This document shows positions 8,680 to 17,581 of a stretch of DNA of 64,000 nucleotides, piece after piece. This DNA comes from Bacillota bacterium (GTDB lineage: Bacteria > Bacillota > Clostridia > Acetivibrionales > DSM-27016). Where the stretch lies: NCBI GenBank assembly GCA_023390115.1, contig JAEWDM010000029.1:1-64000 (forward strand), given 5' to 3'. Every line of letters begins with the position of its first letter. The first letter of the stretch is position 1. The notes beneath the pieces were generated by a model. It saw only the letters and a list, made by a program, of their open reading frames with translations, was not told the DNA's origin and ran no database searches. The translations under genes and the position numbers were made by a program.

Positions 8680-9738
8680 TTGGACAAGCTTTTCAGGCTG
8701 ATAGACGCCAACATAAACAGGGCAGCCGAGGGCCTCCGGGTTGCGGAGGATATAACAAGATTTTATTTTGATAACAGGGAGCTGTCTGAAAAGCTCAAAA
8801 AGCTGAGGCACGATATAAGAAAATGCATAATGCCGTATATGCACCAGTGCCTTGGCGGCAGGAGAGCCGAGGAGGATGTGGGGCTGTCTGTTTCAAGAGA
8901 GCTTAAGATAGATCAAAAGAGCCGGGTGTATGAGCTTGTGGCGGCTAACTTTAAAAGAGCCGAGGAGGCCTTGAGGGTGGTGGAGGAGAGCTTAAAGCCT
9001 CTTTGCAAATATGATATGGCTAAGGCCTATGAGGGCTTCAGATTTTCCTGCTACAGCCTTGAAAAGCAGTGCGCCCTGCTGGTGTGCAGGCAATCGAAGA
9101 GATCAAAGCTGAGCGCCGGGTTATACTGTCTTACGGCGGAGGAATACTCAAATGGCAGGAGCAATATACAGGTAGCGGAGGCAATGATAAATGCCGGAGT
9201 AAAAATAATACAGTACAGGGAAAAGGACAAAAAGCCGGCCGACAAATTCAGCCAGTGTATGAAGCTCCGCGAGCTTACCGCTCGTGAGGGTGTGACCTTT
9301 ATTATTAATGACAATGTAGATATGGCACTGATGGTGGGAGCGGACGGAGTGCACATAGGCCAGGACGACCTGCCCATAGAAAAGGTGAGGGAGCTTGCGG
9401 GGCAGGAAATGATAATAGGGCTGTCTACCCATTCTCCGGCACAGGCGCAGGATGCTGTCAGGAGAGGGGCGGATTATATAGGCGTAGGTCCGATATACAA
9501 AACCTTTACAAAAAAGGATGTATGCGCTCCTGTTGGACTGGAATATCTGCAATATGCGGCGGATAATATTGACATACCGTTTGTGGCTATAGGAGGAATA
9601 AAGGAAAGCAATATGCATGAGGTGGTTTTAAAGGGAGCCCGGTGCATAGCAATGGTTACCGAAATAGTAGGTGCGGAGAATATAGAAGAGAAGATTGCAA
9701 GTATAAACAATAAGATGAGGGAGTGTATAAGGGCATGA
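8680..9738 (+). CDS. thiE: Fused ThiD2 (HMP-P kinase-type domain) and thiamin-phosphate synthase
   Basis: Two-domain thiamin enzyme of about 352 aa. Residues 1-140 carry FRLIDANINRAAEGLRVAED, the signature of the ThiD2 family, which is reported to phosphorylate HMP-P to HMP-PP. From about residue 145 a ThiE barrel follows with QYREK, HIGQDDLP and GVGPIYKTFTK, which joins HMP-PP to the thiazole phosphate. The likely start is TTG 8680 after GGGAG or GTGGGGG; a TTG at 8644 would overlap thiH and lacks a ribosome site. GTG 8671 is an alternative. The fusion explains why no separate thiD is seen in the operon. Confidence 0.88.
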   Translation: MDKLFRLIDANINRAAEGLRVAEDITRFYFDNRELSEKLKKLRHDIRKCIMPYMHQCLGGRRAEEDVGLSVSRELKIDQKSRVYELVAANFKRAEEALRVVEESLKPLCKYDMAKAYEGFRFSCYSLEKQCALLVCRQSKRSKLSAGLYCLTAEEYSNGRSNIQVAEAMINAGVKIIQYREKDKKPADKFSQCMKLRELTAREGVTFIINDNVDMALMVGADGVHIGQDDLPIEKVRELAGQEMIIGLSTHSPAQAQDAVRRGADYIGVGPIYKTFTKKDVCAPVGLEYLQYAADNIDIPFVAIGGIKESNMHEVVLKGARCIAMVTEIVGAENIEEKIASINNKMRECIRA

Positions 9739-11036
9739 AATATACAACGCAAATGGACGCTGCAAGAAAAAGGATAACAACACCTCAAATGGAGGCTGTT
9801 TCCAGAAAGGAACACAGGAGCGTCGAGGAGATAAGAGAGCTTATGGCCGAGGGTAAAATAATAATTCCCGCTAATAAAAACCACACCAGCCTTGATCCTG
9901 AGGGAGTGGGACAGGGACTCAGAACTAAAATAAATGTCAATCTGGGTATATCAAAGGATTGCTGTGATTTTGAACTGGAGCTGGAAAAGGTAAAAAAGGC
10001 CATAGAGCTAAAGGCCGAGGCTATTATGGATTTGAGCTCCTATGGCAAAACGCAGCAATTCAGACAAAGCCTGGTGGAAATGTCTTCCGCAATGATTGGC
10101 ACCGTTCCGGTATATGATGCGGTAGGCTTCTATGACAAGGAGCTTTCGGAAATTACATCAAGGGAATTTCTCGACGTTGCCCAAAAGCATGCAAAAGACG
10201 GGGTGGATTTTATGACAATCCATGCCGGAATAAACAGAGCTACCGCAGAGCGCTTTAAAAAGAATAAAAGGCTGACAAACATTGTATCGAGAGGAGGGTC
10301 GCTCATATTTGCATGGATGGAGATTACAGGAAATGAAAATCCTTTCTTTGAGTACTATGATGAGCTGCTGGATATTTTTGAAGAATATGACGTGACAATA
10401 AGCCTTGGTGATGCATGCAGACCGGGGAGTATAAACGATTCTACAGACGCCTCGCAGGTAGAGGAGCTGATTGTACTGGGAGAATTGACAAAGAGGGCAT
10501 GGGACAAAAATGTGCAGGTTATGGTTGAAGGGCCGGGGCATATGGCAATAAATGAAATAGCCGCAAATATGATTATGGAAAAGAGGCTGTGCCATGGTGC
10601 TCCTTTTTATGTTCTTGGTCCTCTTGTAACGGATGTGGCGCCAGGATACGATCATATAACAAGTGCGATAGGAGGAGCAATCGCCGCGGCCAGCGGAGCG
10701 GATTTCCTTTGCTATGTTACTCCGGCGGAGCACTTAAGACTGCCTGACCTTGAGGATATGAAGGAGGGCATAATCGCGTCCAGGATTGCTGCTCACGCGG
10801 CGGATATTGCAAAGGGCATAAAGGGCGCAAGGGAATGGGACTTTAAAATGAGCGAGGCGAGAATGAAGCTTGACTGGCAGGAGATGTTCAGGCTTGCAAT
10901 TGACGGGGAAAAGGCAAGGAGGTATCGTGAAAGCTCCAAGCCTGAATTTGAGGATTCCTGCAGCATGTGCGGGAAAATGTGCGCTATGAGGAGTGTGAAT
11001 AAGGTGCTTAAAGGGGAAAGCATAAGCATACTGTAA
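9735..11036 (+). CDS. thiC: Phosphomethylpyrimidine synthase
   Basis: Radical-SAM-type rearrangement of aminoimidazole ribotide into HMP phosphate (434 aa, the short form without the long N-terminal extension). The C-terminal cluster motif is CSMCGKMC, that is CX2CX3C. Core motifs include MTIHAGIN, VEGPGHM and VLGPLVTDVAPGYDHIT. The start MKYTTQMDAAR is typical for the family. Its ATG overlaps the thiE stop (ATGA), with GAGGGAG 11 bases upstream. A GTG four codons earlier is a less likely start. Confidence 0.95.
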   Translation: MKYTTQMDAARKRITTPQMEAVSRKEHRSVEEIRELMAEGKIIIPANKNHTSLDPEGVGQGLRTKINVNLGISKDCCDFELELEKVKKAIELKAEAIMDLSSYGKTQQFRQSLVEMSSAMIGTVPVYDAVGFYDKELSEITSREFLDVAQKHAKDGVDFMTIHAGINRATAERFKKNKRLTNIVSRGGSLIFAWMEITGNENPFFEYYDELLDIFEEYDVTISLGDACRPGSINDSTDASQVEELIVLGELTKRAWDKNVQVMVEGPGHMAINEIAANMIMEKRLCHGAPFYVLGPLVTDVAPGYDHITSAIGGAIAAASGADFLCYVTPAEHLRLPDLEDMKEGIIASRIAAHAADIAKGIKGAREWDFKMSEARMKLDWQEMFRLAIDGEKARRYRESSKPEFEDSCSMCGKMCAMRSVNKVLKGESISIL

Positions 11037-11050
11037 AAAGGAGATATACA

Positions 11051-11251
11051 ATGAGGGCCAGAATAAACGGAAAGTACATGGATTTTGACGGGGACACCAG
11101 CATACTTTCACTTCTTGAGCTAAAGGGTATAAACCCCGAAAGCGTAGTTGTGGAGCACAACCATGAAATTCCCAAAAGGGAAAGCTGGGCTGAGATAATA
11201 TTGTGTGAAGGCGACAATATCGAAATAGTTAAATTTATGGGCGGCGGGTGA
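11051..11251 (+). CDS. thiS: Sulfur carrier protein ThiS
   Basis: Ubiquitin-like sulfur carrier of 66 aa ending in Gly-Gly-Gly, the tail that is adenylated and thiocarboxylated by the ThiF/sulfur-transfer system and read by ThiG. The fold signature ARINGKYMDFDGDTSILSLL and a C-terminal DNIEIVKFMGGG are visible. AAAAGGAGA precedes the ATG, 14 bases after thiC. Confidence 0.93.
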   Translation: MRARINGKYMDFDGDTSILSLLELKGINPESVVVEHNHEIPKRESWAEIILCEGDNIEIVKFMGGG

Positions 11252-11258
11252 TTTGCAT

Positions 11259-12053
11259 ATGCTGGATGAAGAACAGGTTTTAAGGTACTCAAGGCAGATA
11301 ATACTTAAGGAATTGGGGTATGAGGGCCAGGAGAGGCTGCTTAAATCGAAGGTGCTGGTTGCCGGAGCAGGGGGGCTTGGCTCTCCGGCGCTTTATTACC
11401 TTGCTGCGGCAGGAATAGGAACCATCGGGCTTGCGGATTTTGATACCGTGGGGGTATCAAATCTTCAAAGGCAGATAATTCATTTTACGGGAGATTTGGG
11501 AAGGAAAAAGACCGATTCCGCAGAGGAAAAGATAAGGAGCTTGAATGCTGATGTGAAGGTAATAAAGCATCCGGTGAGACTTGACGTGCAAAACGCGGAG
11601 GAGCTCATTGGAGGCTATGACGTGGTTATTGACGCAGTGGATAACTTTCGTGCCAGATACCTTATAAGCGACTGCTGCTATTTTCTGAAAAAGCCTCTCG
11701 TAGAGGGTGCGGTACTGGGCTTTGAAGGAATACTTATGACAATTGTTCCGGACAGGACACCGTGCTACCGCTGCCTGTACCCGGAGCCTCCGCAGGACGG
11801 GGTTGTTCCCTCCTGCGGGCAGGCGGGAATACTTGGGCCTGTTGCGGGAGTTATAGGCTCAATGCAGGCGCTTGAAGCAATAAAGCTCATTGCAGGAACG
11901 GGGCAGACCCTATCAGGGAGGCTGATGACCTTTGACGGGCTTGAAATGAAGGCAAGGGAGATTGAATGGGGCAAAAAGGCGTCATGTCCTCTGTGCGGCG
12001 ATAACCCCATCATACGGGAGCCTGTGGAGTATGATATAAAATGCAGATTGTAA
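11259..12053 (+). CDS. thiF: ThiS adenylyltransferase (ThiF/MoeB/HesA family)
   Basis: Adenylates the ThiS C-terminus (264 aa). The ATP site GAGGLGS is at residues 36-42, with SRQIILKELG before it. Two Cys pairs (CYRC and CPLC) form the structural zinc site. There is no rhodanese domain. The chosen ATG follows the GGGTG of the thiS tail; a TTG two codons earlier is possible. Position after thiS favours ThiF over MoeB. It is the last gene of the thi operon; no separate terminator is obvious before the THF leader. Confidence 0.9.
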   Translation: MLDEEQVLRYSRQIILKELGYEGQERLLKSKVLVAGAGGLGSPALYYLAAAGIGTIGLADFDTVGVSNLQRQIIHFTGDLGRKKTDSAEEKIRSLNADVKVIKHPVRLDVQNAEELIGGYDVVIDAVDNFRARYLISDCCYFLKKPLVEGAVLGFEGILMTIVPDRTPCYRCLYPEPPQDGVVPSCGQAGILGPVAGVIGSMQALEAIKLIAGTGQTLSGRLMTFDGLEMKAREIEWGKKASCPLCGDNPIIREPVEYDIKCRL

Positions 12054-12082
12054 GGATGGGGGGCTCAAGGTTAAAATATGTG

Positions 12083-12111
12083 TTGATTTTATTTCGGGGA
12101 TTGTGTAAAAT
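12083..12111 (+). promoter_or_regulatory. Promoter of the THF riboswitch-folT unit
   Basis: TTGATT (12083-12088), 17-base spacer, TAAAAT (12106-12111). It lies just upstream of the aptamer. Confidence 0.5.
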
Positions 12112-12143
12112 AAATTTGCTTTAAATATTTATAAATAATATAT

Positions 12144-12285
12144 GGACAGAGTAGGAAATTGTGCGTTAAGTGCCAGCCGGACGGGAAGTTGCCGCTGGAC
12201 GAAAAATCCTCTTGAAGAAATAGCCGGAATGTAGTTCCGGTGATTTATTAAAGGGTTTGCGGTGCAATTTTCGCATTCCGCTGTC
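12144..12285 (+). promoter_or_regulatory. folT leader: Tetrahydrofolate (THF) riboswitch
   Basis: The 5' part has GGACAGAGTAGG and GCGTTAAGTGCC; the 3' part has GCGGTGCAATTTTCGCATTC and CCGCTGTC. These are the conserved strands of the class-I THF aptamer, with CAGAG pairing to the closing side. The middle arm is unusually long, about 75 nt between the conserved parts. The downstream gene, a folate importer, fits. CCTCC at 12295-12299 could mask the AGGAGG ribosome site near 12386, which suggests translational control (inference). Confidence 0.85.
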
Positions 12286-12398
12286 ACAAAAGAGCCTCCG
12301 TGAGCTATGAAGGGAAAAGCTGTTTTAAGGCTTGCTCTCATAGCAAATGAAAAGTTCTTTATGTGGCTTACGGCCATATAAAGAGAGGAGGTGATTTT

Positions 12399-12920
12399 AT
12401 GAACAGGATCAGGATTATAATATCCATTGGATTATTGATTTCCATAGAGGTTATTTTAACAAGATTTCTTTCTATTCAAACCCCTATTTTAAGGATCGGC
12501 CTTGGCTTTATACCCGTTGCGCTTTCCGCAATGCTTTTCGGACCGTTTGCAGGAGCTCTTACAGGGGCTCTGGCCGACATAACGGGTATGATGATTTTTC
12601 CCCAGGGTGCGTACTTTCCGGGTTTTACACTCAGTGCATGCCTTACGGGATTTGTATACGGCATATTTTTGCATAACAATCCCAGATCCCTTATAAGGAC
12701 TGTTATTGCAGTATTTATTGTAGTAGTGTTTATAGATTTGGGCTTAAACACCCTCTGGCTGTCCATAATAACCGGCAAGGGAGCACTTGTTCTGGCTGCA
12801 CAGAGGCTGGTTAAGGGTATAGTTATGCTTCCCGTACAGGTAATATTTATTCAGGCTGTATGGAGAGGCATAGGTAGAGGTTTATGGAGAACTCATATGC
12901 CGGTGGCCGGTAAAAATTGA
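12399..12920 (+). CDS. folT: Folate ECF transporter S component
   Basis: Membrane substrate-binding subunit of an energy-coupling-factor folate importer (173 aa, about five to six helices). FolT-like motifs include ISIEVILTRFLSI, RIGLGFIPVALSAMLFGP, GALADITGMM and FPGFTLSACLTGFVYG. AGAGGAGGTG sits 6 bases before the ATG. The ECF ATPases and T subunit are not in the window and are presumably shared. The THF riboswitch supports folate as ligand. Confidence 0.9.
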   Translation: MNRIRIIISIGLLISIEVILTRFLSIQTPILRIGLGFIPVALSAMLFGPFAGALTGALADITGMMIFPQGAYFPGFTLSACLTGFVYGIFLHNNPRSLIRTVIAVFIVVVFIDLGLNTLWLSIITGKGALVLAAQRLVKGIVMLPVQVIFIQAVWRGIGRGLWRTHMPVAGKN

Positions 12921-12925
12921 CATGC

Positions 12926-12970
12926 AAATCAACGCCCCTGTGTGTCTATGGCAGGGGCGTTGATTTTTTA
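12926..12970. terminator. Bidirectional intrinsic terminator after folT
   Basis: AAATCAACGCCCCTG pairs perfectly with CAGGGGCGTTGATTT across an 11-base loop and is flanked by a T-run on the plus side. It can also end transcription coming from the small minus-strand gene at 13.0-13.1 kb. Confidence 0.92.
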
Positions 12971-13006
12971 TGTTAGCGCGCTGTCTTATGGGGTATAATT
13001 ATAAAC

Positions 13007-13114
13007 TTAGTCGCATACGGAACCTATACCGCCACAGAAAAGAAGTAAAAATACAAGAATGAAAAAAAGTACGGTTGAATTACCGAAAAATCCTCCGCCT
13101 CTGTCTTCTGCCAT
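13007..13114 (-). CDS. Small hydrophobic membrane peptide (35 aa)
   Basis: Reads MAEDRGGGFFGNSTVLFFIL, then VFLLLFCGGIGSVCD and TAA. CAGGAGGTG lies 5 bases before the ATG, an excellent ribosome site. Glycine-rich head, one membrane helix (about residues 15-27) and a Cys-containing tail. It resembles the tiny Gly-rich single-helix proteins (YjcZ-like) made by sporulating Firmicutes, but that link is by appearance only. It ends ahead of the shared terminator with folT. Confidence 0.6.
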   Translation of the reverse strand: MAEDRGGGFFGNSTVLFFILVFLLLFCGGIGSVCD

Positions 13115-13312
13115 AATTGCACCTCCTGAAAAGATTGTTTTATTGAGCTCTCCTTATATATGATATGCAATTTATATATTAACGTGAATGGCAAAATTCA
13201 TTTTGACATCGCTGCTTTTTTGAATTAAAATTATCGTGAGCATAATTATATTTAAGCTGTTAAAATATACTATGTAATAAATCTCGGCTTTGCGGGATGG
13301 AGTGATGCTGCA

Positions 13313-13606
13313 ATGAATTCCAAAATAAGGGATAAACATACAAACAGGCTGTTTGAAGCAATGCTGCTTCTTGAGAATGTAGATGAGTGCTACAGCTTTT
13401 TTGAGGACATTTGTACGGTGGCGGAGATAAAGGCGCTTGCCCAAAGGTTCGAGGTTGCCGGAATGCTCAGGAATAAAAAGACATATGCGGAAATTGCGGA
13501 GGTAACGGGCGTGAGTACGGCTACAATAAGCAGGATAAACAGATGTCTTGTTTATGGAGCGGACGGCTATAAAATGATTCTAGACAGAATGGAAGGCAAG
13601 GCATAG
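13313..13606 (+). CDS. yerC: YerC/YecD-family TrpR-like DNA-binding protein
   Basis: Small predicted transcription regulator, 97 aa, of the TrpR-related YerC/YecD family. N-terminal helical dimer part (LFEAMLLLENVDECYSFFED) is followed by a helix-turn-helix, TYAEIAEVTGVSTATISRIN, about residues 57-76. The ATG lies after GGGATGGAGTG. The target is not evident from the neighbourhood; folate import is upstream and an unrelated membrane protein is downstream. The ligand is unknown. Confidence 0.85.
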   Translation: MNSKIRDKHTNRLFEAMLLLENVDECYSFFEDICTVAEIKALAQRFEVAGMLRNKKTYAEIAEVTGVSTATISRINRCLVYGADGYKMILDRMEGKA

Positions 13607-13635
13607 AATTAAAAAAATTAAGGAAGATTTTTTTG

Positions 13636-14043
13636 ATGCTTAGGAAAATTTTTATAGGCTTAGTAATATTATCCACCCTGGCTTCGGAGGGAGCTGTAGA
13701 TATTCCCTGGAATATTTACACCCTTTATTTGTGTGCCAATAACGGCCGCAGCCTTGGTGGGGGCCTGGATGCGGTAAAAGAGCATATTTACGGCTGGCGG
13801 GAAGGTGATGCCGCACTTAAACGCGACTCACAGCGTGTGTCTGTGGTTTCGGGAGAAAATACCGGCATTGCCTCTTTAGGCCTTTCGGCCTCATATATTC
13901 CGCGGGATATTTCCGCTGGTACGGCAAGCCTTTATAAAGGGCCTGATTTATTATGCGGTTTTTCAAGCTCTCCGGGTAAGCTTTTTCATAAGTCTCAAAA
14001 GGAAAATATCATCAGAAAATCGGATACCTCTCCTCCATGCTAA
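13636..14043 (+). CDS. Doubtful hypothetical protein with a signal-like N-terminus
   Basis: An open frame of about 135 aa starting MLRKIFIGLVILSTLASEG, which resembles a secretion signal. The rest is low in recognisable domains and rich in Ser and Gly (ENTGIASLGLSASYIPRD). The ribosome site is weak (AAGGAAG). It may be a young or decayed gene, or simply an open frame between yerC and the DUF5317 gene. I do not recognise it. Confidence 0.3.
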   Translation: MLRKIFIGLVILSTLASEGAVDIPWNIYTLYLCANNGRSLGGGLDAVKEHIYGWREGDAALKRDSQRVSVVSGENTGIASLGLSASYIPRDISAGTASLYKGPDLLCGFSSSPGKLFHKSQKENIIRKSDTSPPC

Positions 14044-14200
14044 GGCATACAGACATATCTCATATAATTGGCTGTGTCAATAGGAATTAAAGCGGTAACG
14101 GGTTAAAGCTGCAGCAGTATATATCCTTTTTCATAGAGTGCTCATTTATAACAGCCGATTTGACTGTAATAATTTAAATAATGAAAGACGGGGTGGAATT

Positions 14201-14779
14201 GTGATATACCTTCTGGCTATAGCTGCGGCTATTATTACCGGCATCCTTGTTAAGGGCAGAATCTCAAATTTACTGAATCTTAAATTTGAAAAGACATGGC
14301 TCATTCTTGCTGCGTTTGTAATACTGTCAGCGGCACAGATAACGGGAAGCAAATACGGGTTTGCCCAAAGGTATTCTTTTTGGATTAATCTTATTACCTT
14401 CTGCATGCTGCTTATCGGATTATGGTATAATAGGCGTTATGCAGGAATGCTGTTTATTGGGCTGGGATGCCTGTTAAATGCTGCGGCCATACTTGTAAAT
14501 GGGGGGAAAATGCCTGTAAGCATGGAAATGATAGAAAAAGCGGGGCTTTCCCATATGATTTCCGAGCTTTCCTTCAGGCATATGATTTTTGAGGAATGGA
14601 ATCAGGTAAGGCTGCCACTCCTATCCGACATTATACACATACCGGGATTTCTGGGATATTGGGTGGGTGTAGCCAGCATAGGAGATCTGATTATTACTCT
14701 CGGGCTTTTCTGTGTGGTTCTTGAGGCTGTTGCAGGGCGGGAAATATTGCCTGTAAGGCAATTTCTTAAAATAGGTTGA
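14201..14779 (+). CDS. DUF5317 membrane protein
   Basis: Integral membrane protein of about 192 aa with several helices (IYLLAIAAAIITGILV, TWLILAAFVILSAAQI, FWINLITFCMLLIGLWY) and the family's NGGKMPVS segment near the middle. The likely start is GTG 14201, preceded by GGGGTGG. Upstream in-frame codons would add a poorly supported N-terminus. The gene ends 19 bases before secA, so the two may be cotranscribed. The function of the family is unknown. Confidence 0.7.
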   Translation: MIYLLAIAAAIITGILVKGRISNLLNLKFEKTWLILAAFVILSAAQITGSKYGFAQRYSFWINLITFCMLLIGLWYNRRYAGMLFIGLGCLLNAAAILVNGGKMPVSMEMIEKAGLSHMISELSFRHMIFEEWNQVRLPLLSDIIHIPGFLGYWVGVASIGDLIITLGLFCVVLEAVAGREILPVRQFLKIG

Positions 14780-14798
14780 TAATTCGGAGGTTTAGATA

Positions 14799-17531
14799 AT
14801 GAAGAAATTTATTGAAAAGATAATAGGAAGCTATAGTGACAGGGAATTAAAAAGAATAATGCCTTTGGTGGATCAGATAAATTCGTTTGAGCCTGGGATC
14901 AAGGAACTGAGTGATGCCGGGCTGAAGAGCAAGACGAGTGAATTCAGAGAGAGAATAGCAAAGGGGGAGCCCTTGAACGACTTGCTTCCCGAAGCCTTTG
15001 CGGTTGTCAGGGAGGCCTCGTGGAGGGTGCTGGGCATGAGGCATTTTGATGTTCAGCTTATAGGCGGCATTGTACTTCACCAGGGAAGGATTTCCGAAAT
15101 GAAAACAGGAGAGGGAAAGACGCTTGTGGCAACTCTGCCTGTATACTTAAATGCACTTGAAGGAAAGGGTGTGCATGTAGTCACCGTAAATGATTATCTT
15201 GCAAAACGTGACAGTGAGTGGATGGGCAAAATATATAAGTTTTTGGGCCTGACGGTGGGCCTCATTGTCCACGATCTTGACAATGAGCAGAGAAGGATTG
15301 CATATTCAAGTGATATCACCTATGGTACAAATAATGAGTTCGGATTTGACTATTTAAGGGATAATATGGTTATATACAAGCAGGATATGGTGCAGAGAGA
15401 ATTACACTATGCCATAGTGGACGAGGTTGACAGCATATTGATAGACGAGGCCAGAACTCCTCTGATAATTTCAGGCATGGGAGACAAATCCACCGATTTG
15501 TACAAAAAAGCCAATTCTTTTGCAAGCAGGCTTAAAGCAAAGGTCTATAAGCAGTCGGACGACAAGAAGCATGACGATGATTTGGATGAGGATTATATTG
15601 TTGATGAAAAGGCCCATACGGCGACAATGACTGCCAAGGGCATAGCCAAAGCAGAGCAGTATTTCGGGATAGAGAACCTTTCGGATACCGAGAACATGAC
15701 TGTGATGCACCATATAAATCAGGCCATAAGAGCGCACGGACTCATGAAAAGGGATATTGACTACGTGGTAAAGGACGGAGAAGTAATTATAGTTGATGAG
15801 TTTACAGGCCGTCTGATGTACGGCAGGCGCTACAGCGAAGGGCTGCATCAAGCCATTGAGGCCAAAGAGGGAGTAAAGGTGGAGCGGGAGAGCAAAACCC
15901 TTGCTACTATTACATTTCAGAATTATTTCAGAATGTATAAAAAGCTGTCCGGCATGACAGGTACGGCTCAGACTGAGGAGCAGGAATTTCAGACAATATA
16001 TAAGCTGGATGTTATAATTATACCTACTAACATGCCTATGATCAGAAAGGATAACGCTGACAGCGTTTATAAAAATGAGACGGGTAAGCTCAATGCCGTT
16101 ATAAATCAGGTTGCGGAGTGCAATAAAAAGGGACAGCCGGTGCTTATAGGCACAATTTCAATCGAAAAGTCGGAGCTGCTGAGCTCCATGCTCAAAAAGA
16201 GGGGCATAGCTCATCAGGTGCTGAATGCAAAGTACCATGAAAAGGAGGCCGAAATAATTGCACAGGCCGGAAAGTTTGAAGCGGTAACCATTGCAACCAA
16301 TATGGCAGGCCGCGGTACCGATATAGTACTGGGCGGGAATGCCGAATTTATGGCCAAGCAGGAGATGAGAAAGGCGGGATATTCCGAGGAGCTCATTAAC
16401 CAGTCTACCGGCTTTAATGAGACTGGGGATGAGCTGGTTGCGGAAGCGAGGAATGCGTACAGGGAGCTTTATGATAAATATAAGAAAATGACGGGAGCGG
16501 AGCGGGAAAAGGTATTTGAAGCCGGAGGACTTTATATAATAGGCACCGAAAGGCATGAGTCAAGACGCATAGACAATCAGCTCAGGGGGCGTGCGGGAAG
16601 GCAGGGGGATGCTGGAGAATCAAGGTTCTATATATCCCTTGAGGACGATCTGATGAGGCTGTTTGGCTCCGACAGGCTTACAAACGTCGTAAATATGCTT
16701 GGACTGGAGGACGATCAGCCCATAGAGCATAAAATGCTTTCAAACGCAATAGAAAACGCGCAGAGAAAGGTTGAGGGAAAGAACTTTGACATAAGGAAGC
16801 ATGTGCTTCAGTATGATGATGTAATGAATAAGCAGAGAGAAATAATTTACAAGCAGAGAAGACAGGTGTTAGACGGTGAAAATCTCAAGGATTCCTTCAT
16901 GAAAATGATGGAGGGGACCTGTGACAGCATTGTTAAAACCTTCTGCGGTGAAAATCCGCATCCCGACTACTGGGACTGGGATGGCTTGAGAGCCCATGCC
17001 GAAGGGATATTCCTTCCCAAGGATTCTCTTAACTTCGGAATAGAAGAGCTGGAGAGAATGGACAAAGAGGATCTAAAGGAAACACTGCTTAAGGCTGCAA
17101 AAGAAAAATATGAGCTTAAGGAGCAGGAATTCGGCAGTGAGCTTATGCGCGAGGTCGAGAGGGTGATACTTTTAAGGGTGGTTGATCAGAAATGGATGGA
17201 TCATATAGACGCCATGGATCAGCTCAAGCATGGAATAGGCCTTCGTGCTTACGGACAGAGGGACCCTGTGATCGAGTACAAATTTGAGGGGTTTGAGATG
17301 TTTGAGGAAATGATAAGGAGCATACATGAGGATGCTGTAAAGCTGATATTGAATTCACATATAGACACCAAAAACCTGCCTCAGCGCGAAAAGGTTGCCG
17401 AGCCTGTCAATGCAAGGCATGGAGAGGAAGAAGTAAAGAAAACGGTGGTAAAGGGGGATCATGTCGGCAGGAATGACCTCTGCCCGTGCGGAAGCGGCAA
17501 AAAGTACAAAAGGTGCTGCGGAGCAAATTAA
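14799..17531 (+). CDS. secA: Preprotein translocase ATPase SecA
   Basis: Motor ATPase that pushes preproteins through SecYEG (910 aa). Walker A MKTGEGKT is at residues 101-108, the DEAD-like VDEVDSILIDEARTPLI is near 206-222, and FQNYFRMYKKLSGMTGT and GRAGRQGD mark the second ATPase domain. The C-terminus ends in the zinc-binding CPCGSGKKYKRCCG tail, which contacts SecB or ribosomes. TCGGAGG precedes the ATG. folC follows at once. Confidence 0.97.
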   Translation: MKKFIEKIIGSYSDRELKRIMPLVDQINSFEPGIKELSDAGLKSKTSEFRERIAKGEPLNDLLPEAFAVVREASWRVLGMRHFDVQLIGGIVLHQGRISEMKTGEGKTLVATLPVYLNALEGKGVHVVTVNDYLAKRDSEWMGKIYKFLGLTVGLIVHDLDNEQRRIAYSSDITYGTNNEFGFDYLRDNMVIYKQDMVQRELHYAIVDEVDSILIDEARTPLIISGMGDKSTDLYKKANSFASRLKAKVYKQSDDKKHDDDLDEDYIVDEKAHTATMTAKGIAKAEQYFGIENLSDTENMTVMHHINQAIRAHGLMKRDIDYVVKDGEVIIVDEFTGRLMYGRRYSEGLHQAIEAKEGVKVERESKTLATITFQNYFRMYKKLSGMTGTAQTEEQEFQTIYKLDVIIIPTNMPMIRKDNADSVYKNETGKLNAVINQVAECNKKGQPVLIGTISIEKSELLSSMLKKRGIAHQVLNAKYHEKEAEIIAQAGKFEAVTIATNMAGRGTDIVLGGNAEFMAKQEMRKAGYSEELINQSTGFNETGDELVAEARNAYRELYDKYKKMTGAEREKVFEAGGLYIIGTERHESRRIDNQLRGRAGRQGDAGESRFYISLEDDLMRLFGSDRLTNVVNMLGLEDDQPIEHKMLSNAIENAQRKVEGKNFDIRKHVLQYDDVMNKQREIIYKQRRQVLDGENLKDSFMKMMEGTCDSIVKTFCGENPHPDYWDWDGLRAHAEGIFLPKDSLNFGIEELERMDKEDLKETLLKAAKEKYELKEQEFGSELMREVERVILLRVVDQKWMDHIDAMDQLKHGIGLRAYGQRDPVIEYKFEGFEMFEEMIRSIHEDAVKLILNSHIDTKNLPQREKVAEPVNARHGEEEVKKTVVKGDHVGRNDLCPCGSGKKYKRCCGAN

Positions 17532-17581
17532 TAATTATAAAAAGAGAGGAGGATGTGCATTCTCTTGCATTGAAGGAATAT

